Notes: generated by a model not told the origin, from the letters alone. Positions 1 to 9,504 are shown, numbered from the stretch's first letter. The stretch: 54,118 bases of DNA from Shinella sp. (GCA_003248775.1 QFQX01000030.1:1-54118); one strand, 5' to 3'. Program-made: numbers and translations.

Positions 1-80
1 CCTGACACACTCTGAATTCTTTTGTTTTCGTTTGTCTTTTCGGGAAAACCGGTATCCACTTTTCCCTGACAAACTCTAAT
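1..80. repeat. Rhizobial palindromic intergenic repeat, with the tail of a second copy at the window edge
   Basis: Bases 30-74 form a two-step inverted repeat: GTTTGTC (30-36) pairs with GACAAAC (68-74), and GGGAAAA (42-48) pairs with TTTTCCC (60-66). The loop lies inside the core AAAACCG-N5-CACTTTT (45-63), which also occurs in two other repeats of this window. Bases 1-15 match bases 65-79 at 13 of 15 positions, so a second copy probably lies just upstream, cut by the window edge. I know this kind of sequence as a common rhizobial intergenic repeat; its function is unknown. Bases 81-97 hold nothing else recognisable. Confidence 0.7.
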
Positions 81-97
81 CAGCGTAGCGGCTTGCC

Positions 98-829
98 ATG
101 AAGATCACCCAGGCGATGGTGCTGGCAGCGGGGCTCGGAGCCCGGCTGCGGCCGATCACGAATACGATCCCGAAGCCTCTGGTACCGGTCGGCGGCAAGC
201 CGATGATCGACTATGTGCTCGACTCGCTGGCCGATGCCGGCGTGGAGCGGGCCGTCGTCAACGTGCATTATCTTGCCGACCAGATGGTCGAGCACCTGTC
301 CCGTTATGAAAAGCTCGAGATCGTCATCTCCGACGAGCGCGACGAACTGATGAATTCGGGCGGTGGGCTGGCCAAGGGTCTCAAGCTTCTCGATCGCTCT
401 CCCGTCTATGTGATGAATGCCGATCTTTTCTGGCTGCAAGACGAAACAGGCGAAGCTTCCAATCTGCGCCGTCTCGCGCGCTTCTTCGATCCCGACAGCA
501 TGGACATGGCGCTTCTCTGCGTGCCCATGGAGAACACCACGGGGCATAACGGCAAGAAGGACTTCTCGCTCGGCGAGGACGGCCGCCTTGTGCGATATTC
601 CGAGGGGCTGCCGAAACCTGTGGTTTACGCAGGCGCAATCGCCATGCGGCCTTCGCTTCTCGACGATGCGCCCGAGGATGCCTTCAACCTCAACATCTAT
701 TTCGACCGGGCCATCGCAAAGGGCCGTCTGGCGGGTTTCGAAATGGTTGGTCACTGGATGACGGTTGGAACGCCCGAGGCGCTCGACGAAGCCGAGGATG
801 TCATCCGACGCCTCTCCGGCGGGGCATGA
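98..829 (+). CDS. murU: Nucleotidyltransferase, probable N-acetylmuramate alpha-1-phosphate uridylyltransferase (MurU type)
   Basis: This 243-residue enzyme has the sugar-phosphate nucleotidyltransferase signature at its N terminus: A10-A-G-L-G-A-R-L-R-P19, then K26-P-L. The segment VMNADLFW carries the likely metal-binding aspartate. Length and motifs fit the single-domain MurU family, which joins UTP to MurNAc-1-phosphate in the cytoplasm and so recycles cell-wall sugar to UDP-MurNAc. The partner kinase AmgK would be expected upstream, outside the window. The stop codon lies 4 bases before the addB start, so the two are probably cotranscribed. Other sugar nucleotidyltransferases share these motifs, so the exact substrate is inferred. 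Confidence 0.8.
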   Translation: MKITQAMVLAAGLGARLRPITNTIPKPLVPVGGKPMIDYVLDSLADAGVERAVVNVHYLADQMVEHLSRYEKLEIVISDERDELMNSGGGLAKGLKLLDRSPVYVMNADLFWLQDETGEASNLRRLARFFDPDSMDMALLCVPMENTTGHNGKKDFSLGEDGRLVRYSEGLPKPVVYAGAIAMRPSLLDDAPEDAFNLNIYFDRAIAKGRLAGFEMVGHWMTVGTPEALDEAEDVIRRLSGGA

Positions 830-833
830 CGCC

Positions 834-3800
834 ATGCGGCCTCATCAACCGCGTGTCCTGACCATCCCTGCAGGTCTGTCCTTCCTGAGGGTGCTTGCGG
901 CATCGCTCCTCGATGGGAGGCTCGCACCCGGATATCGATACGATCCGCAGGACCCGCTTTCGCTGGCGAGAGTGACGATCCTCGTGCCGACCCGGCGTGC
1001 CGCCCGTGTGCTGCGCTCGGAATTCGTGGAATTGCTTGGGGGACGCTCGGCCATTCTGCCGGTGATCCGGCCGCTTGGCGAAACCGACGACGACAGCGGT
1101 TTCTTCGAGGAAGATGCGCCTTTCCTGCTCGACCTCGCCCCACCGGTCAGCGGTATCGTCATGCTGCTCGAACTGGCCCGCCTCATCCTCGCATGGCGCA
1201 ACCAGTTGCCGAACGTGGTGCGCAGCATCCATTCCGACACGCCACTGGTCGCGCCGGCAAGTCCGGCGGACGCCATCTGGCTCGCCCGGGCGCTGACGGA
1301 ACTGATCGACGCAGCGGAAACGGAAGGTTGCGACTGGGCGTCGCTCAAGACGCTCGACACGTCGAATTTCGCGACATGGTGGCAGCTCACAACGGAATTC
1401 TTGGGTATCGCCACCCAGTTCTGGCCTGCGCGTCTGGAAGAATTGACCCGGTCCTCGCCAGCGCGGCACCGCGACGCCGTGTTGCGTGGCGAGGCGGAGC
1501 GGCTTTCCCGTTCGACTTCCAGCGATCCCATCATCGTTGCGGGTTCCACCGGTTCCATCCCCGCGGCGGCCGACCTTATCGCGGCTATCGCCGCCCGACC
1601 CGAAGGAACGGTGGTCCTGCCCGGCCTCGATACGAGCATGCCGGACGATGACTGGACGCGGATCGGGCTTGCCGCGGAACGCATCTCCGATCCCGCCTCG
1701 CGCGGCCACCCGCAATACGGTCTCTTTCATTTGCTTCGACGCATGCGCGTCGAGCGCCGGGATGTCGAAACGCTTGTGGAGGCGCCTTCCGACCTTGCGG
1801 ATCGAGCCGAGGTATTGTCGCGGGCGATGGCGCCTGCGGGCGCAACGGACGGCTGGAAAATCTGGCGCGACGATTTCGGCACCGCGCGGATGGAGGCCGC
1901 CTTCGCCGATGTCGGCCTGATCGAGGCGGCGAACGAGCGCGAGGAGGCAACCGCCATCGCCATCGCGCTAAGGCTCGGTCTCGAAAAGCAGCATGACGGC
2001 AGCGAAAGCCGGGTGGCGCTGATTACACCGGATCGTACGCTGGCGCGGCGCGTGACGGCGGAACTGGCGCGTTTCGGCATCATCGCCGACGATTCGGCCG
2101 GCACACCCTTCACCGCCACGCCGCAGGGCATGCTGGTCCAGCTTCTGCTCGAGGCAGCGCTGCGGCCCGGCGATCCCGTTGCGATCGTCTCCCTGCTCAA
2201 GCATCCGCTCGCCCGGTTTGGCTTCGATGCGGAGACTTACCGGACTGCCGCCGATGCGCTGGAAACGATTGCGCTGCGTGGCGGCGTTCAGCCCGTCGAT
2301 CTTGCGACGCTATCGGCTCTCTTCCGGCAACGGCTTGAGGAACAGGCGACCGATCGCCATCCACCGCAATGGCGGATTGGCGTTTCCCGTGAAACACTCG
2401 ACGCCGCAGAAGAGCTTGCATCGCGCATATCCGCGGCTGCCGAGCCGCTCGTCTCGGCTCTCGTGGTGAGGATCGGCGAACGCCGGCTCTCGGACAGGCT
2501 GCCGGTCGGCCAGTGGGCCGAGCGAACGGGACGGACGCTGGAAGCGGTTTGCGGCGACGACAAGGGCGACCTCTCGCTTCTCTGGTCCGATGAGGCCGGC
2601 GACAGGCTCGCCGACCTGCTGGCGGAAATCATGAGCGCCGACGGCCAGATCGAGGCCGATGGTCCCCAGTGGATCGATATCATGGCGGCGCTGATGACCG
2701 GTGTTGCCGTCAAGCCGAAGGCGATGCGTCATCCGCGCGTCTTCATCTTCGGGACGCTGGAAGCCCGTCTGCAGAATGTCGATACCGTCATCATCGGCGG
2801 GCTGAACGAAGGTTCGTGGCCCGGCCAGACCACCAACAATCCGTTCCTCTCCCGCATGATGAAAACGGAGATCGGGCTGGAGCCGCCGGAAAAGCGCATC
2901 GGCCAGCTTGCCCACGATTTCGAGATGGCCTGCGGCACGCGGCAGCTGATCTTCTCGCGTGCGCTTCGTCAGGGCTCCGCTCCGACCGTTGCTTCCCGCT
3001 GGCTGCAGCGCCTCCTTGCACTTGGCGGCGGCGATTTCGAGAGCCGGCTAAAGGAACGCGGTGATATCTTTCGCCACTATGTCGAACTGCTCGACAAGGG
3101 TGAGAGCCAGCCGCTGGCACAACGGCCCGCGCCAAAGCCGCCGGCCGAGCTTCAGCCGCGTAGTTATTCGTTCAGCGAGGTCGGCCGCTTTCGCCGCGAT
3201 CCCTATTCCATCTATGCCCGCCGCATCCTGCGGCTCGATCCCGTCGATCCGTTCAATCAGGATCCGGGTGCTGCCGAGCGCGGCACGCTCTATCACAAGA
3301 TCATCGAACGCTTCGTCAGCGAGGGTCACGATCCGTTGACACCGGCCGGTGCCGCCGCGATGCGCGCGATCACCGACCGGCTGTTCGACGAACAGGGTCT
3401 TCCCACCCATATCGACATCGTCTGGCGGCAGCGGTTCAGGGCGGTCGGAGATGCCTTCCTTCGCTGGGAAGGCAAGCGCCGGCCCGAAATCCGCCAGACC
3501 CTGACCGAGGCTCGTGGCGGCGTCGATCTGGCACCCGTCGGCATTCGCCTGACCGGCGTTGCCGACCGGATCGACATCAAGGGCGGCGGCCATGCCGATA
3601 TCATCGACTACAAGACGGGTCTCAACCCGAGCCCTGCACAGGCCCGCAGCCTGCTCGACCCACAACTCGCGCTGGAGGCCGCGGCCCTGATGGAAGGAGC
3701 ATTCCGCGACGCCGGCCGGCTTCATCCCGAAAACCTCATCTATGTCCGGCTGCGGCCCGGCGACCGCTTCCAGACCGATCAGGTGAACAACGAGCTAACC

Positions 3801-4016
3801 GGGCGCGGCGACAACAAGAAGTCTTCGCTCGATCTTGCGGCGCAATCGGTCGCAGAACTCGGTCGTTTCGTCGCGGCCCTGCAGGCGGGCGAGCGCGGCT
3901 TCGTTTCGCGGCTCATTCCGGCGCAGCAGAACGATTTCGGCGGCGAATACGATCATCTGGCCCGGGTTGCCGAATGGTCGACCGCAGACCGCGAGGAGAC
4001 CGGCAATGACGAGTGA
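834..4016 (+). CDS. addB: Double-strand break repair protein AddB
   Basis: This 1060-residue protein is the second subunit of the AddAB helicase-nuclease, which resects double-strand breaks for RecA loading. The start chosen at 834 gives TIPAGLSFL near the N terminus, as in alphaproteobacterial AddB; the frame is open further upstream but overlaps murU. There is no canonical Walker A motif, as expected for this clade. The conserved segment VPTRRAARVLRSEF follows at about residue 50. Near the C terminus GVADRID (about 904) and DYKTG (about 925) form the PD-(D/E)XK nuclease centre. It overlaps addA by 11 bases. A near-parS sequence lies inside it at 2381-2396. Confidence 0.93.
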   Translation: MRPHQPRVLTIPAGLSFLRVLAASLLDGRLAPGYRYDPQDPLSLARVTILVPTRRAARVLRSEFVELLGGRSAILPVIRPLGETDDDSGFFEEDAPFLLDLAPPVSGIVMLLELARLILAWRNQLPNVVRSIHSDTPLVAPASPADAIWLARALTELIDAAETEGCDWASLKTLDTSNFATWWQLTTEFLGIATQFWPARLEELTRSSPARHRDAVLRGEAERLSRSTSSDPIIVAGSTGSIPAAADLIAAIAARPEGTVVLPGLDTSMPDDDWTRIGLAAERISDPASRGHPQYGLFHLLRRMRVERRDVETLVEAPSDLADRAEVLSRAMAPAGATDGWKIWRDDFGTARMEAAFADVGLIEAANEREEATAIAIALRLGLEKQHDGSESRVALITPDRTLARRVTAELARFGIIADDSAGTPFTATPQGMLVQLLLEAALRPGDPVAIVSLLKHPLARFGFDAETYRTAADALETIALRGGVQPVDLATLSALFRQRLEEQATDRHPPQWRIGVSRETLDAAEELASRISAAAEPLVSALVVRIGERRLSDRLPVGQWAERTGRTLEAVCGDDKGDLSLLWSDEAGDRLADLLAEIMSADGQIEADGPQWIDIMAALMTGVAVKPKAMRHPRVFIFGTLEARLQNVDTVIIGGLNEGSWPGQTTNNPFLSRMMKTEIGLEPPEKRIGQLAHDFEMACGTRQLIFSRALRQGSAPTVASRWLQRLLALGGGDFESRLKERGDIFRHYVELLDKGESQPLAQRPAPKPPAELQPRSYSFSEVGRFRRDPYSIYARRILRLDPVDPFNQDPGAAERGTLYHKIIERFVSEGHDPLTPAGAAAMRAITDRLFDEQGLPTHIDIVWRQRFRAVGDAFLRWEGKRRPEIRQTLTEARGGVDLAPVGIRLTGVADRIDIKGGGHADIIDYKTGLNPSPAQARSLLDPQLALEAAALMEGAFRDAGRLHPENLIYVRLRPGDRFQTDQVNNELTGRGDNKKSSLDLAAQSVAELGRFVAALQAGERGFVSRLIPAQQNDFGGEYDHLARVAEWSTADREETGNDE

Positions 4017-7000
4017 TCCGCTTGCACTGCCGACGGGAGACGATCCCCGCACATGGCTCGACTGGACGACGATGCAGCAGTCGCTTGCCTCCGATCCTGA
4101 ACGCTCCGCCTGGGTGTCGGCCAATGCCGGCTCCGGCAAGACCCATGTGCTGACTCAGCGCGTCATCCGACTGCTGCTCGGCGGCGCGCGTCCCTCCTCC
4201 ATTCTCTGCCTGACCTACACCAAGGCCGCGGCCTCGGAGATGTCGAACCGCGTCTTCGCACGCCTGTCCGACTGGGCGACGCTATCCGACGAAGCGCTAT
4301 CCGACCGCATCTACGACATCGAACGGCAGCGGCCTGACAGGCAGAAGCTTGCGGATGCACGCCGGCTGTTCGCCAAGGCGCTGGAGACACCGGGCGGGCT
4401 TAAGATCCAGACGATCCACGCCTTCTGCGAAGCGCTGCTGCACCAGTTTCCGCTGGAGGCCAATGTCGCCGGTCATTTCAACGTTCTCGATGACCGGGCA
4501 TCCGTCGCGGTTCTCGCCGAAGCAAAGCGCCTGCTTCTGACTGCAACCTCCTCGGAGGAAGATGCCGATCTCGCCGCCGCATTTGCCGATGTCCTTTCCA
4601 TTTCGGACGAGAGCGGTCTCGAAGCACTGCTCGGCGAAGTCGTCGCCAACCGTCATGCTATCAGGCAGTTCTCCCGAGCCTCGGAGCGTTTCGGCGGCAT
4701 CGACCCGACGCTGAGGCGCGGCTTCGGCCTCTCCGACGGTGCCTCGGAAGCTTCGCTTGCAGACGAATACTGGCCGCTGGCTGGGCTGAGTGGCGGGATG
4801 CTGGCACTCTACATCCGTCTTGCAGAGGAAAAGGGCGGCGAGAAGGTCAAGGCTGTTGCCGATGCGCTTGTCGTTGCCCGCCAGACCGAGGACCCGCTCG
4901 AACGCGCCCGCATCCTCGATTCGGCTTTCCTCACCGCATCCGAAACACCGAAGGCCGACAGTTCGCTGATCGCGGCCGCCATGAACAAGGCGGCGCCGGA
5001 ACTGAAGGATGCGGTGATCGCTGCGCGCGAGCATGTGCTCGCCTGCCGTGACCGGCTGAGGATCTTCCGCATGTATTCTGCGACGAAGGCAGCCCTGACC
5101 CTGGCCTTGCGGTTCGACGCGGACTATGAGGATCTCAAGAAGAAACGCAGCCAGCTCGATTTCGAGGACCTGATCGCGCGGACGGCCGAACTGCTGATCC
5201 GTAGCGATGCCGGCCCGTGGGTGCATTACAAGCTGGATCAGGGCATCGACCATATCCTTGTGGACGAGGCGCAGGATACCAGTCCGCTGCAATGGTCGGT
5301 CATCCGCTCGCTGCGCGGTGACTTTTTCACCGGCAGCGGCGCGCGAGATGCCCTGCGCACCTTCTTTGCGGTGGGCGACGAGAAGCAGTCGATCTACTCC
5401 TTCCAGGGCGCCCGGCCGGAACGTTTCTCGCAGGAAGCGAGCCAGACCGCGCGCGAAGTCGATCGAGGCGGGCAATTGTTCAGCTCCGTCAGGCTGCCGC
5501 TTTCCTTCCGTTCCACCTCCACGGTTCTGGCTGCGGTCGATCAGGTGTTTTCGGTCGAGGACAATATCCGTGGCCTCAGTGCCGCCGGCGATCCCGTCGT
5601 TCACATGTCGAGCCGCAGCGGCCATCCCGGCGCCGTCGATCTCTGGTCGATGGTCGTCGCCGAAGCTAATGAGAAGAGCGAGGACTGGACGGCACCTTTC
5701 GACGCGACGCCGGAAAGCGCGCCATCCGCCATACTGGCCCGCCGGATCGCCTCCGTCATCGGTCAGATGATCGGCCGGCAGACCATCATCGAAAAGGGCA
5801 AGGAACGGCCGATCCGCGCCGGCGATATCCTCGTTCTGGTGCGCAAGCGCGACAGCTTCGTCAATGCGCTGACGCGCGCACTGAAGCGGCTCGACAATAT
5901 CCCCGTCGCCGGCGCCGACCGGCTGAAGCTCACTTCCCATATCGCCGTGCAGGATCTGCTGGCGCTCGGCCGCTTTGCTCTCCTCCCGGCAGACGATCTT
6001 TCGCTGGCTGCCCTTCTCAAATGCCCCCTGTTCAACCACACCGAAGACGAGTTGTTCGAGCTTGCCGCGCGTCGCCCGGAAGGACAGGGCCTCTGGGAGC
6101 GCATGCTGACGGAGTGCGCGGAGCCGGGCTCCATATGGGAGACGACTGCGAAACGCCTCCGCGAATTCCGCCTGCTGTCGCAGAACATGCCAGTGCATGA
6201 TTTCTATGCCCGCGTGCTTGGTCCCCATGGCGGGCGCCGCGCCTATCTCGGCCGTCTCGGCAGCGAGGTCAGCGATATTCTCGACGAGTTCCTGACCTTC
6301 GCGCTGTCCTTCGAGACTGCCGGACTGCCGGGACTCCAGGCGTTCGTCTCGACGCTTGAAATGGAAGGACCCGAGGTCAAGCGCGAACAGGACAAGGATC
6401 GCGACGAAGTCCGCATCATGACCGTGCATGCCTCCAAGGGTCTTGAAGCGCCGGTGGTCTTTCTGGTCGATGGCGGATCGAAATCCTTCAATCACAGCCA
6501 CCTCGCCAAATTCCGGCTGATCGAGACCGACGGGAGCCTGCCGGCCCTGCCCGTCTGGGTGCCGGTCAAGGCGCTGGGCAACTCGCTTGTCGCCGCCGAT
6601 ACCGACCGTCGCAAGCAGCTCGCGGAAGAGGAATACCGGCGTCTCCTCTATGTGGCGATGACGCGGGCGGCAGACCGCCTGATCGTCTGCGGCTACCGCG
6701 GCGTGCAGGATCCCGGCGACATCTGGCACCGGATGATCGAAAGCGCGCTGCGTGGCGACGAAGCCCATTGCCGCGAGGTCGCGTTCAACGGCCCGGATGG
6801 CGGGTGGGAGGGTCTTTCCTGGCGTCTGCCGGGCAGCGAGACCGCATTTCCTCAAGGCGCGGAAAGTTCAGTCGAGACGCCGAGCGAAAGCCTCCCTGAT
6901 GCCCTGCTTCGGCCGTTGCCACCGCAGGCAAGCCTGCCGAGGCCGCTCAGCCCGTCGGGAGCCGGCACGATCGTCATCGACGATACGGACGACGCGCTGG

Positions 7001-7560
7001 TGACTTCGCCGCTTTTTGGCGAAAAGGAATCGGCCGGCATCGCGCTCCAGAAGGGCCGCCTCGTTCACCGCATGCTGCAGGCTCTCCCGGCGATTGCAGA
7101 GGCGGAACGCCCCGCGGCTGCCAGACGCTATGCGGAGAGGGCTGCGCGCTTCTGGCCGCAGAAGGAGCGCGAACGCCTGCTCGACACGATCCTTTCGGTT
7201 CTCGACAACCCGGATCTCAAGCCGGTCTACTCCTCCCGCGGCGAAGCCGAAGTCTCGGTCATGGGAACCTTCGTGCTGAACGGCGAGGAACGCGCCGTTT
7301 CCGGTCGGATCGACCGCATGGCAGTGACCGGCGACCGCATCATTCTGGTGGATTACAAGACCAACCGCACCCCTCCTGCCTCGCTGTCGCGGGTGCCGCT
7401 GTCGCATCGCGCGCAGCTTGCGATCTACCGGGAAATCCTGCGGCCGCTTTATCCGGGCAAGGATTTCGAATGCCTGCTCGTCTATACCGAAAACGGCTCG
7501 GTCGTCGCACTTCCCGACACACTGCTGTCGCAATCCCTTGCCGAGCTCAAGACATCGTGA
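4006..7560 (+). CDS. addA: Double-strand break repair helicase AddA
   Basis: This 1184-residue UvrD/Rep-like superfamily 1 helicase carries a C-terminal nuclease. Walker A NAGSGKTHVL lies at about residue 40, Walker B DEAQDTSPLQW at about 420, the late helicase motif with VHASKGLEAPVVF near 806, and a PD-(D/E)XK nuclease motif DYKTNR near 1116. It is the motor subunit of AddAB and works with the neighbouring AddB. The ATG at 4006 lies inside the addB 3' end and starts MTSDPLALP; the frame continues upstream, but only as a shadow of addB. The overlap suggests translational coupling. A 75-base gap follows before trxA. Confidence 0.95.
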   Translation: MTSDPLALPTGDDPRTWLDWTTMQQSLASDPERSAWVSANAGSGKTHVLTQRVIRLLLGGARPSSILCLTYTKAAASEMSNRVFARLSDWATLSDEALSDRIYDIERQRPDRQKLADARRLFAKALETPGGLKIQTIHAFCEALLHQFPLEANVAGHFNVLDDRASVAVLAEAKRLLLTATSSEEDADLAAAFADVLSISDESGLEALLGEVVANRHAIRQFSRASERFGGIDPTLRRGFGLSDGASEASLADEYWPLAGLSGGMLALYIRLAEEKGGEKVKAVADALVVARQTEDPLERARILDSAFLTASETPKADSSLIAAAMNKAAPELKDAVIAAREHVLACRDRLRIFRMYSATKAALTLALRFDADYEDLKKKRSQLDFEDLIARTAELLIRSDAGPWVHYKLDQGIDHILVDEAQDTSPLQWSVIRSLRGDFFTGSGARDALRTFFAVGDEKQSIYSFQGARPERFSQEASQTAREVDRGGQLFSSVRLPLSFRSTSTVLAAVDQVFSVEDNIRGLSAAGDPVVHMSSRSGHPGAVDLWSMVVAEANEKSEDWTAPFDATPESAPSAILARRIASVIGQMIGRQTIIEKGKERPIRAGDILVLVRKRDSFVNALTRALKRLDNIPVAGADRLKLTSHIAVQDLLALGRFALLPADDLSLAALLKCPLFNHTEDELFELAARRPEGQGLWERMLTECAEPGSIWETTAKRLREFRLLSQNMPVHDFYARVLGPHGGRRAYLGRLGSEVSDILDEFLTFALSFETAGLPGLQAFVSTLEMEGPEVKREQDKDRDEVRIMTVHASKGLEAPVVFLVDGGSKSFNHSHLAKFRLIETDGSLPALPVWVPVKALGNSLVAADTDRRKQLAEEEYRRLLYVAMTRAADRLIVCGYRGVQDPGDIWHRMIESALRGDEAHCREVAFNGPDGGWEGLSWRLPGSETAFPQGAESSVETPSESLPDALLRPLPPQASLPRPLSPSGAGTIVIDDTDDALVTSPLFGEKESAGIALQKGRLVHRMLQALPAIAEAERPAAARRYAERAARFWPQKERERLLDTILSVLDNPDLKPVYSSRGEAEVSVMGTFVLNGEERAVSGRIDRMAVTGDRIILVDYKTNRTPPASLSRVPLSHRAQLAIYREILRPLYPGKDFECLLVYTENGSVVALPDTLLSQSLAELKTS

Positions 7561-7571
7561 GATACAAGATA

Positions 7572-7601
7572 TTGAAAATGTCGGGCACCGACATCAGATA
7601 T
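7572..7601 (+). promoter_or_regulatory. Candidate trxA promoter with a palindrome in the spacer
   Basis: TTGAAA (7572-7577) and AGATAT (7596-7601) are separated by 18 bases, a plausible sigma-70 promoter for trxA, whose start lies 34 bases downstream. The spacer is nearly filled by a perfect 7-bp inverted repeat, ATGTCGG-GCA-CCGACAT (7578-7594), where a repressor could sit. This is read from sequence only. Confidence 0.4.
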
Positions 7602-7635
7602 GTTGTAAGTCAAGCACCCCTGAAGGAGCAGCCCC

Positions 7636-7956
7636 ATGGCTACCGTAAAAGTCGATAACTCCAATTTCCAGGCCGAAGTTCTCAATTCCGTAGAACCGGT
7701 GGTCGTCGATTTCTGGGCCGAATGGTGCGGCCCGTGCAAGATGATCGCTCCGAGCCTCGAAGAGATCGCCAATGAAATGGCTGGCAAGGTGAAGGTCGCA
7801 AAGCTCAACATCGACGAAAACCCGGAACTGGCCGCCCAGTTCGGCGTTCGCTCGATCCCGACGCTTGCCATGTTCAAGGGCGGCGAAGTGGCCGACATCA
7901 AGGTCGGCGCCGCTCCCAAGACGGCGCTCGCAAGCTGGATTTCGAACGCAGCCTGA
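7636..7956 (+). CDS. trxA: Thioredoxin TrxA
   Basis: This 106-residue protein is a complete single-domain thioredoxin. The redox site is W30-C31-G-P-C34-K, and the cis-proline loop appears as RSIPT. It reduces disulfides of cytoplasmic proteins such as ribonucleotide reductase, using electrons from thioredoxin reductase. A good ribosome binding site (GAAGGAG) precedes the ATG at 7636. The gene has its own likely promoter behind addA and ends at a strong terminator, so it can be expressed apart from addBA. Confidence 0.97.
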   Translation: MATVKVDNSNFQAEVLNSVEPVVVDFWAEWCGPCKMIAPSLEEIANEMAGKVKVAKLNIDENPELAAQFGVRSIPTLAMFKGGEVADIKVGAAPKTALASWISNAA

Positions 7957-7980
7957 TCCACTCATCAAAGAACAAAAGAA

Positions 7981-8006
7981 AAGCCCGGCAATGCCGGGCT
8001 TTTTTC
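7981..8006. terminator. Bidirectional intrinsic terminator between trxA and folC
   Basis: A 9-bp GC-rich stem, AAGCCCGGC with GCCGGGCTT around a 3-base loop, is followed by a run of T on the plus strand. An A-rich stretch precedes it, giving a U tract on the minus strand. It can end trxA and, in the other direction, folC, whose stop codon is at 8022. Confidence 0.9.
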
Positions 8007-8021
8007 ATTTGGCCATTATGA

Positions 8022-9365
8022 TCACTTGGGCGGAGTGCCATTGTCGGCAAGGACATTGCCGACGAGATAAAGCGATCCCCCGATCAGAATTCTCGGTGCC
8101 GGCAGATCCGTATCGATCTGCTCGCGGATTTCCTCGAGCGCTTCGGCAACGGTGGAAACCGGTGAAGCGACCAATCCGGCATCGAAGGCGGCATGAGCGA
8201 GCACGACGGGGTCGATTGCCGCATCCGTACCACGGATCGGCACCGTGTAGACGTGCTGGGCGATATCGGCAAAGGCCCGGAAGTAACCGACCGGGTCCTT
8301 GGTGTTGATCATGCCGGTGACGAGATAGAGCGGCCGGGACTGGCGCTCCTCGAAGCCGGCCATGGCTTCGGCAATAACTTCGCCGGCACCGGGATTGTGT
8401 CCGCCATCCACCCAGATCTCCGCCCCTTCGGGCGCATGGGCCATCAGCCGGCCTTCCGTCATGCGCTGCAGACGACCGGGCCATTCGACGCTGGTCATCG
8501 CCTTTTCCGCGATGGCCTCGGTCATCGGAAAACCGGCAGCCTTGACGGCGCGGATCGCTGCAGCCGCATTGGCGAACTGGTGACGCCCCGGCAAACGCGG
8601 AAGCGAAAGGTCCATCAGGCCGAATTCGTCCTGGTAGACGAGACGGCCGAATTCCTCATGGGCGGAGAAATCCTGCCCGTAGACGACGTGCGGACAGCCC
8701 AGCCGTTCGGCCGTCGTCACTAGCACGTCACGGGCGGATTCGTATTCCTGATGACCGATCACCACCGGAAGCCCACGCTTCATGATGCCGGCCTTTTCGG
8801 CGGCGATCAGTTCGACGCGGTCGCCGAGATAGGGCTGATGGTCGAGCGAGATCGGCATGATGACCGAGACGGCCGGCTTTTCGATGACGTTGGTCGCATC
8901 GAAACGGCCGCCAAGACCGACCTCGATGATCGCCACATCCGCCGGCTTTTCGGAAAACAGCAGGAAGGTGACCGCCGTCAGGATCTCGAACACCGTGATC
9001 TGCTGGCCGCCATTGGCTTCGGCGACGCGGCGCAGCGCATCGGCGAAATCGGCATCGTCCACGAGCTGGCCCTGCCCGCCCTTGGACCCGATGCGGTAAC
9101 GCTCGTGCCAATGCACCAGATGCGGCGAGGTATGGACGTGCACGCTCAGGCCCTGCGCTTCGAGAAGCGCGCGGCAGAAGGCCGTGACCGAACCCTTGCC
9201 GTTGGTTCCGGCGACGTGGATGACCGGGGGAAGCCGCAGGTGCGGATTGCCGAGGATTTCGAGCAACCGGCGAATACGGTTCAAAGAAAGATCGAAGCCC
9301 TTGGGATGCAATCCCATGAGCTTGTCGATTACCTGTTCTGCCTCACTGAAGGCGGGCTCAGTCAT
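8022..9365 (-). CDS. folC: Bifunctional folylpolyglutamate synthase / dihydrofolate synthase
   Basis: This 447-residue Mur-ligase-family enzyme adds glutamate to dihydropteroate and to reduced folates, with ATP hydrolysis. The ATP-binding loop HVAGTNGKGSV lies at residues 50-60, the conserved HTSPHL follows, and the C-terminal half has the ligase segment WVDGGHNPGA. It is the last gene of the trpF-trpB-trpA-accD-folC series. The 139-base gap behind accD contains a palindromic repeat, which may lower or modulate read-through. Length is normal for the family. Confidence 0.95.
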   Translation of the reverse strand: MTEPAFSEAEQVIDKLMGLHPKGFDLSLNRIRRLLEILGNPHLRLPPVIHVAGTNGKGSVTAFCRALLEAQGLSVHVHTSPHLVHWHERYRIGSKGGQGQLVDDADFADALRRVAEANGGQQITVFEILTAVTFLLFSEKPADVAIIEVGLGGRFDATNVIEKPAVSVIMPISLDHQPYLGDRVELIAAEKAGIMKRGLPVVIGHQEYESARDVLVTTAERLGCPHVVYGQDFSAHEEFGRLVYQDEFGLMDLSLPRLPGRHQFANAAAAIRAVKAAGFPMTEAIAEKAMTSVEWPGRLQRMTEGRLMAHAPEGAEIWVDGGHNPGAGEVIAEAMAGFEERQSRPLYLVTGMINTKDPVGYFRAFADIAQHVYTVPIRGTDAAIDPVVLAHAAFDAGLVASPVSTVAEALEEIREQIDTDLPAPRILIGGSLYLVGNVLADNGTPPK

Positions 9366-9432
9366 GATATTTCGATTCCGCAGCTTCGGCTCGGTGCAAG
9401 ACCATCACAGGCGAAAACGGAATCGCCTTCGA

Positions 9433-9500
9433 TGCTCTATCTCTTTGTTTGACGCATTCCGGACGCAAAACCGCTTCGCACTTTTGCTGGAATTGCTCTG
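9433..9500. repeat. Rhizobial palindromic intergenic repeat between accD and folC
   Basis: This copy contains the core AAAACCG-N5-CACTTTT at 9467-9485, flanked by imperfect inverted arms: TTCCGGACGC on the left and GCTGGAA on the right. The outer sequence differs from the repeats at both window ends, but the core is the same. It sits in the gap between accD and folC, within what otherwise looks like one operon. Confidence 0.65.
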
Positions 9501-9504
9501 TCGT

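Noticed and set aside
3835..4005. Upstream open frame before addA
   Set aside because: It lies entirely within addB and reads as an arginine/serine-rich shadow frame; the AddA family start fits the ATG at 4006.
4297..6855. Very long minus-strand open frame opposite addA
   Set aside because: High-GC antisense frames stay open by chance. This one shows no domain and an arginine/glutamine/aspartate-rich composition typical of shadows, whereas addA has complete motifs.
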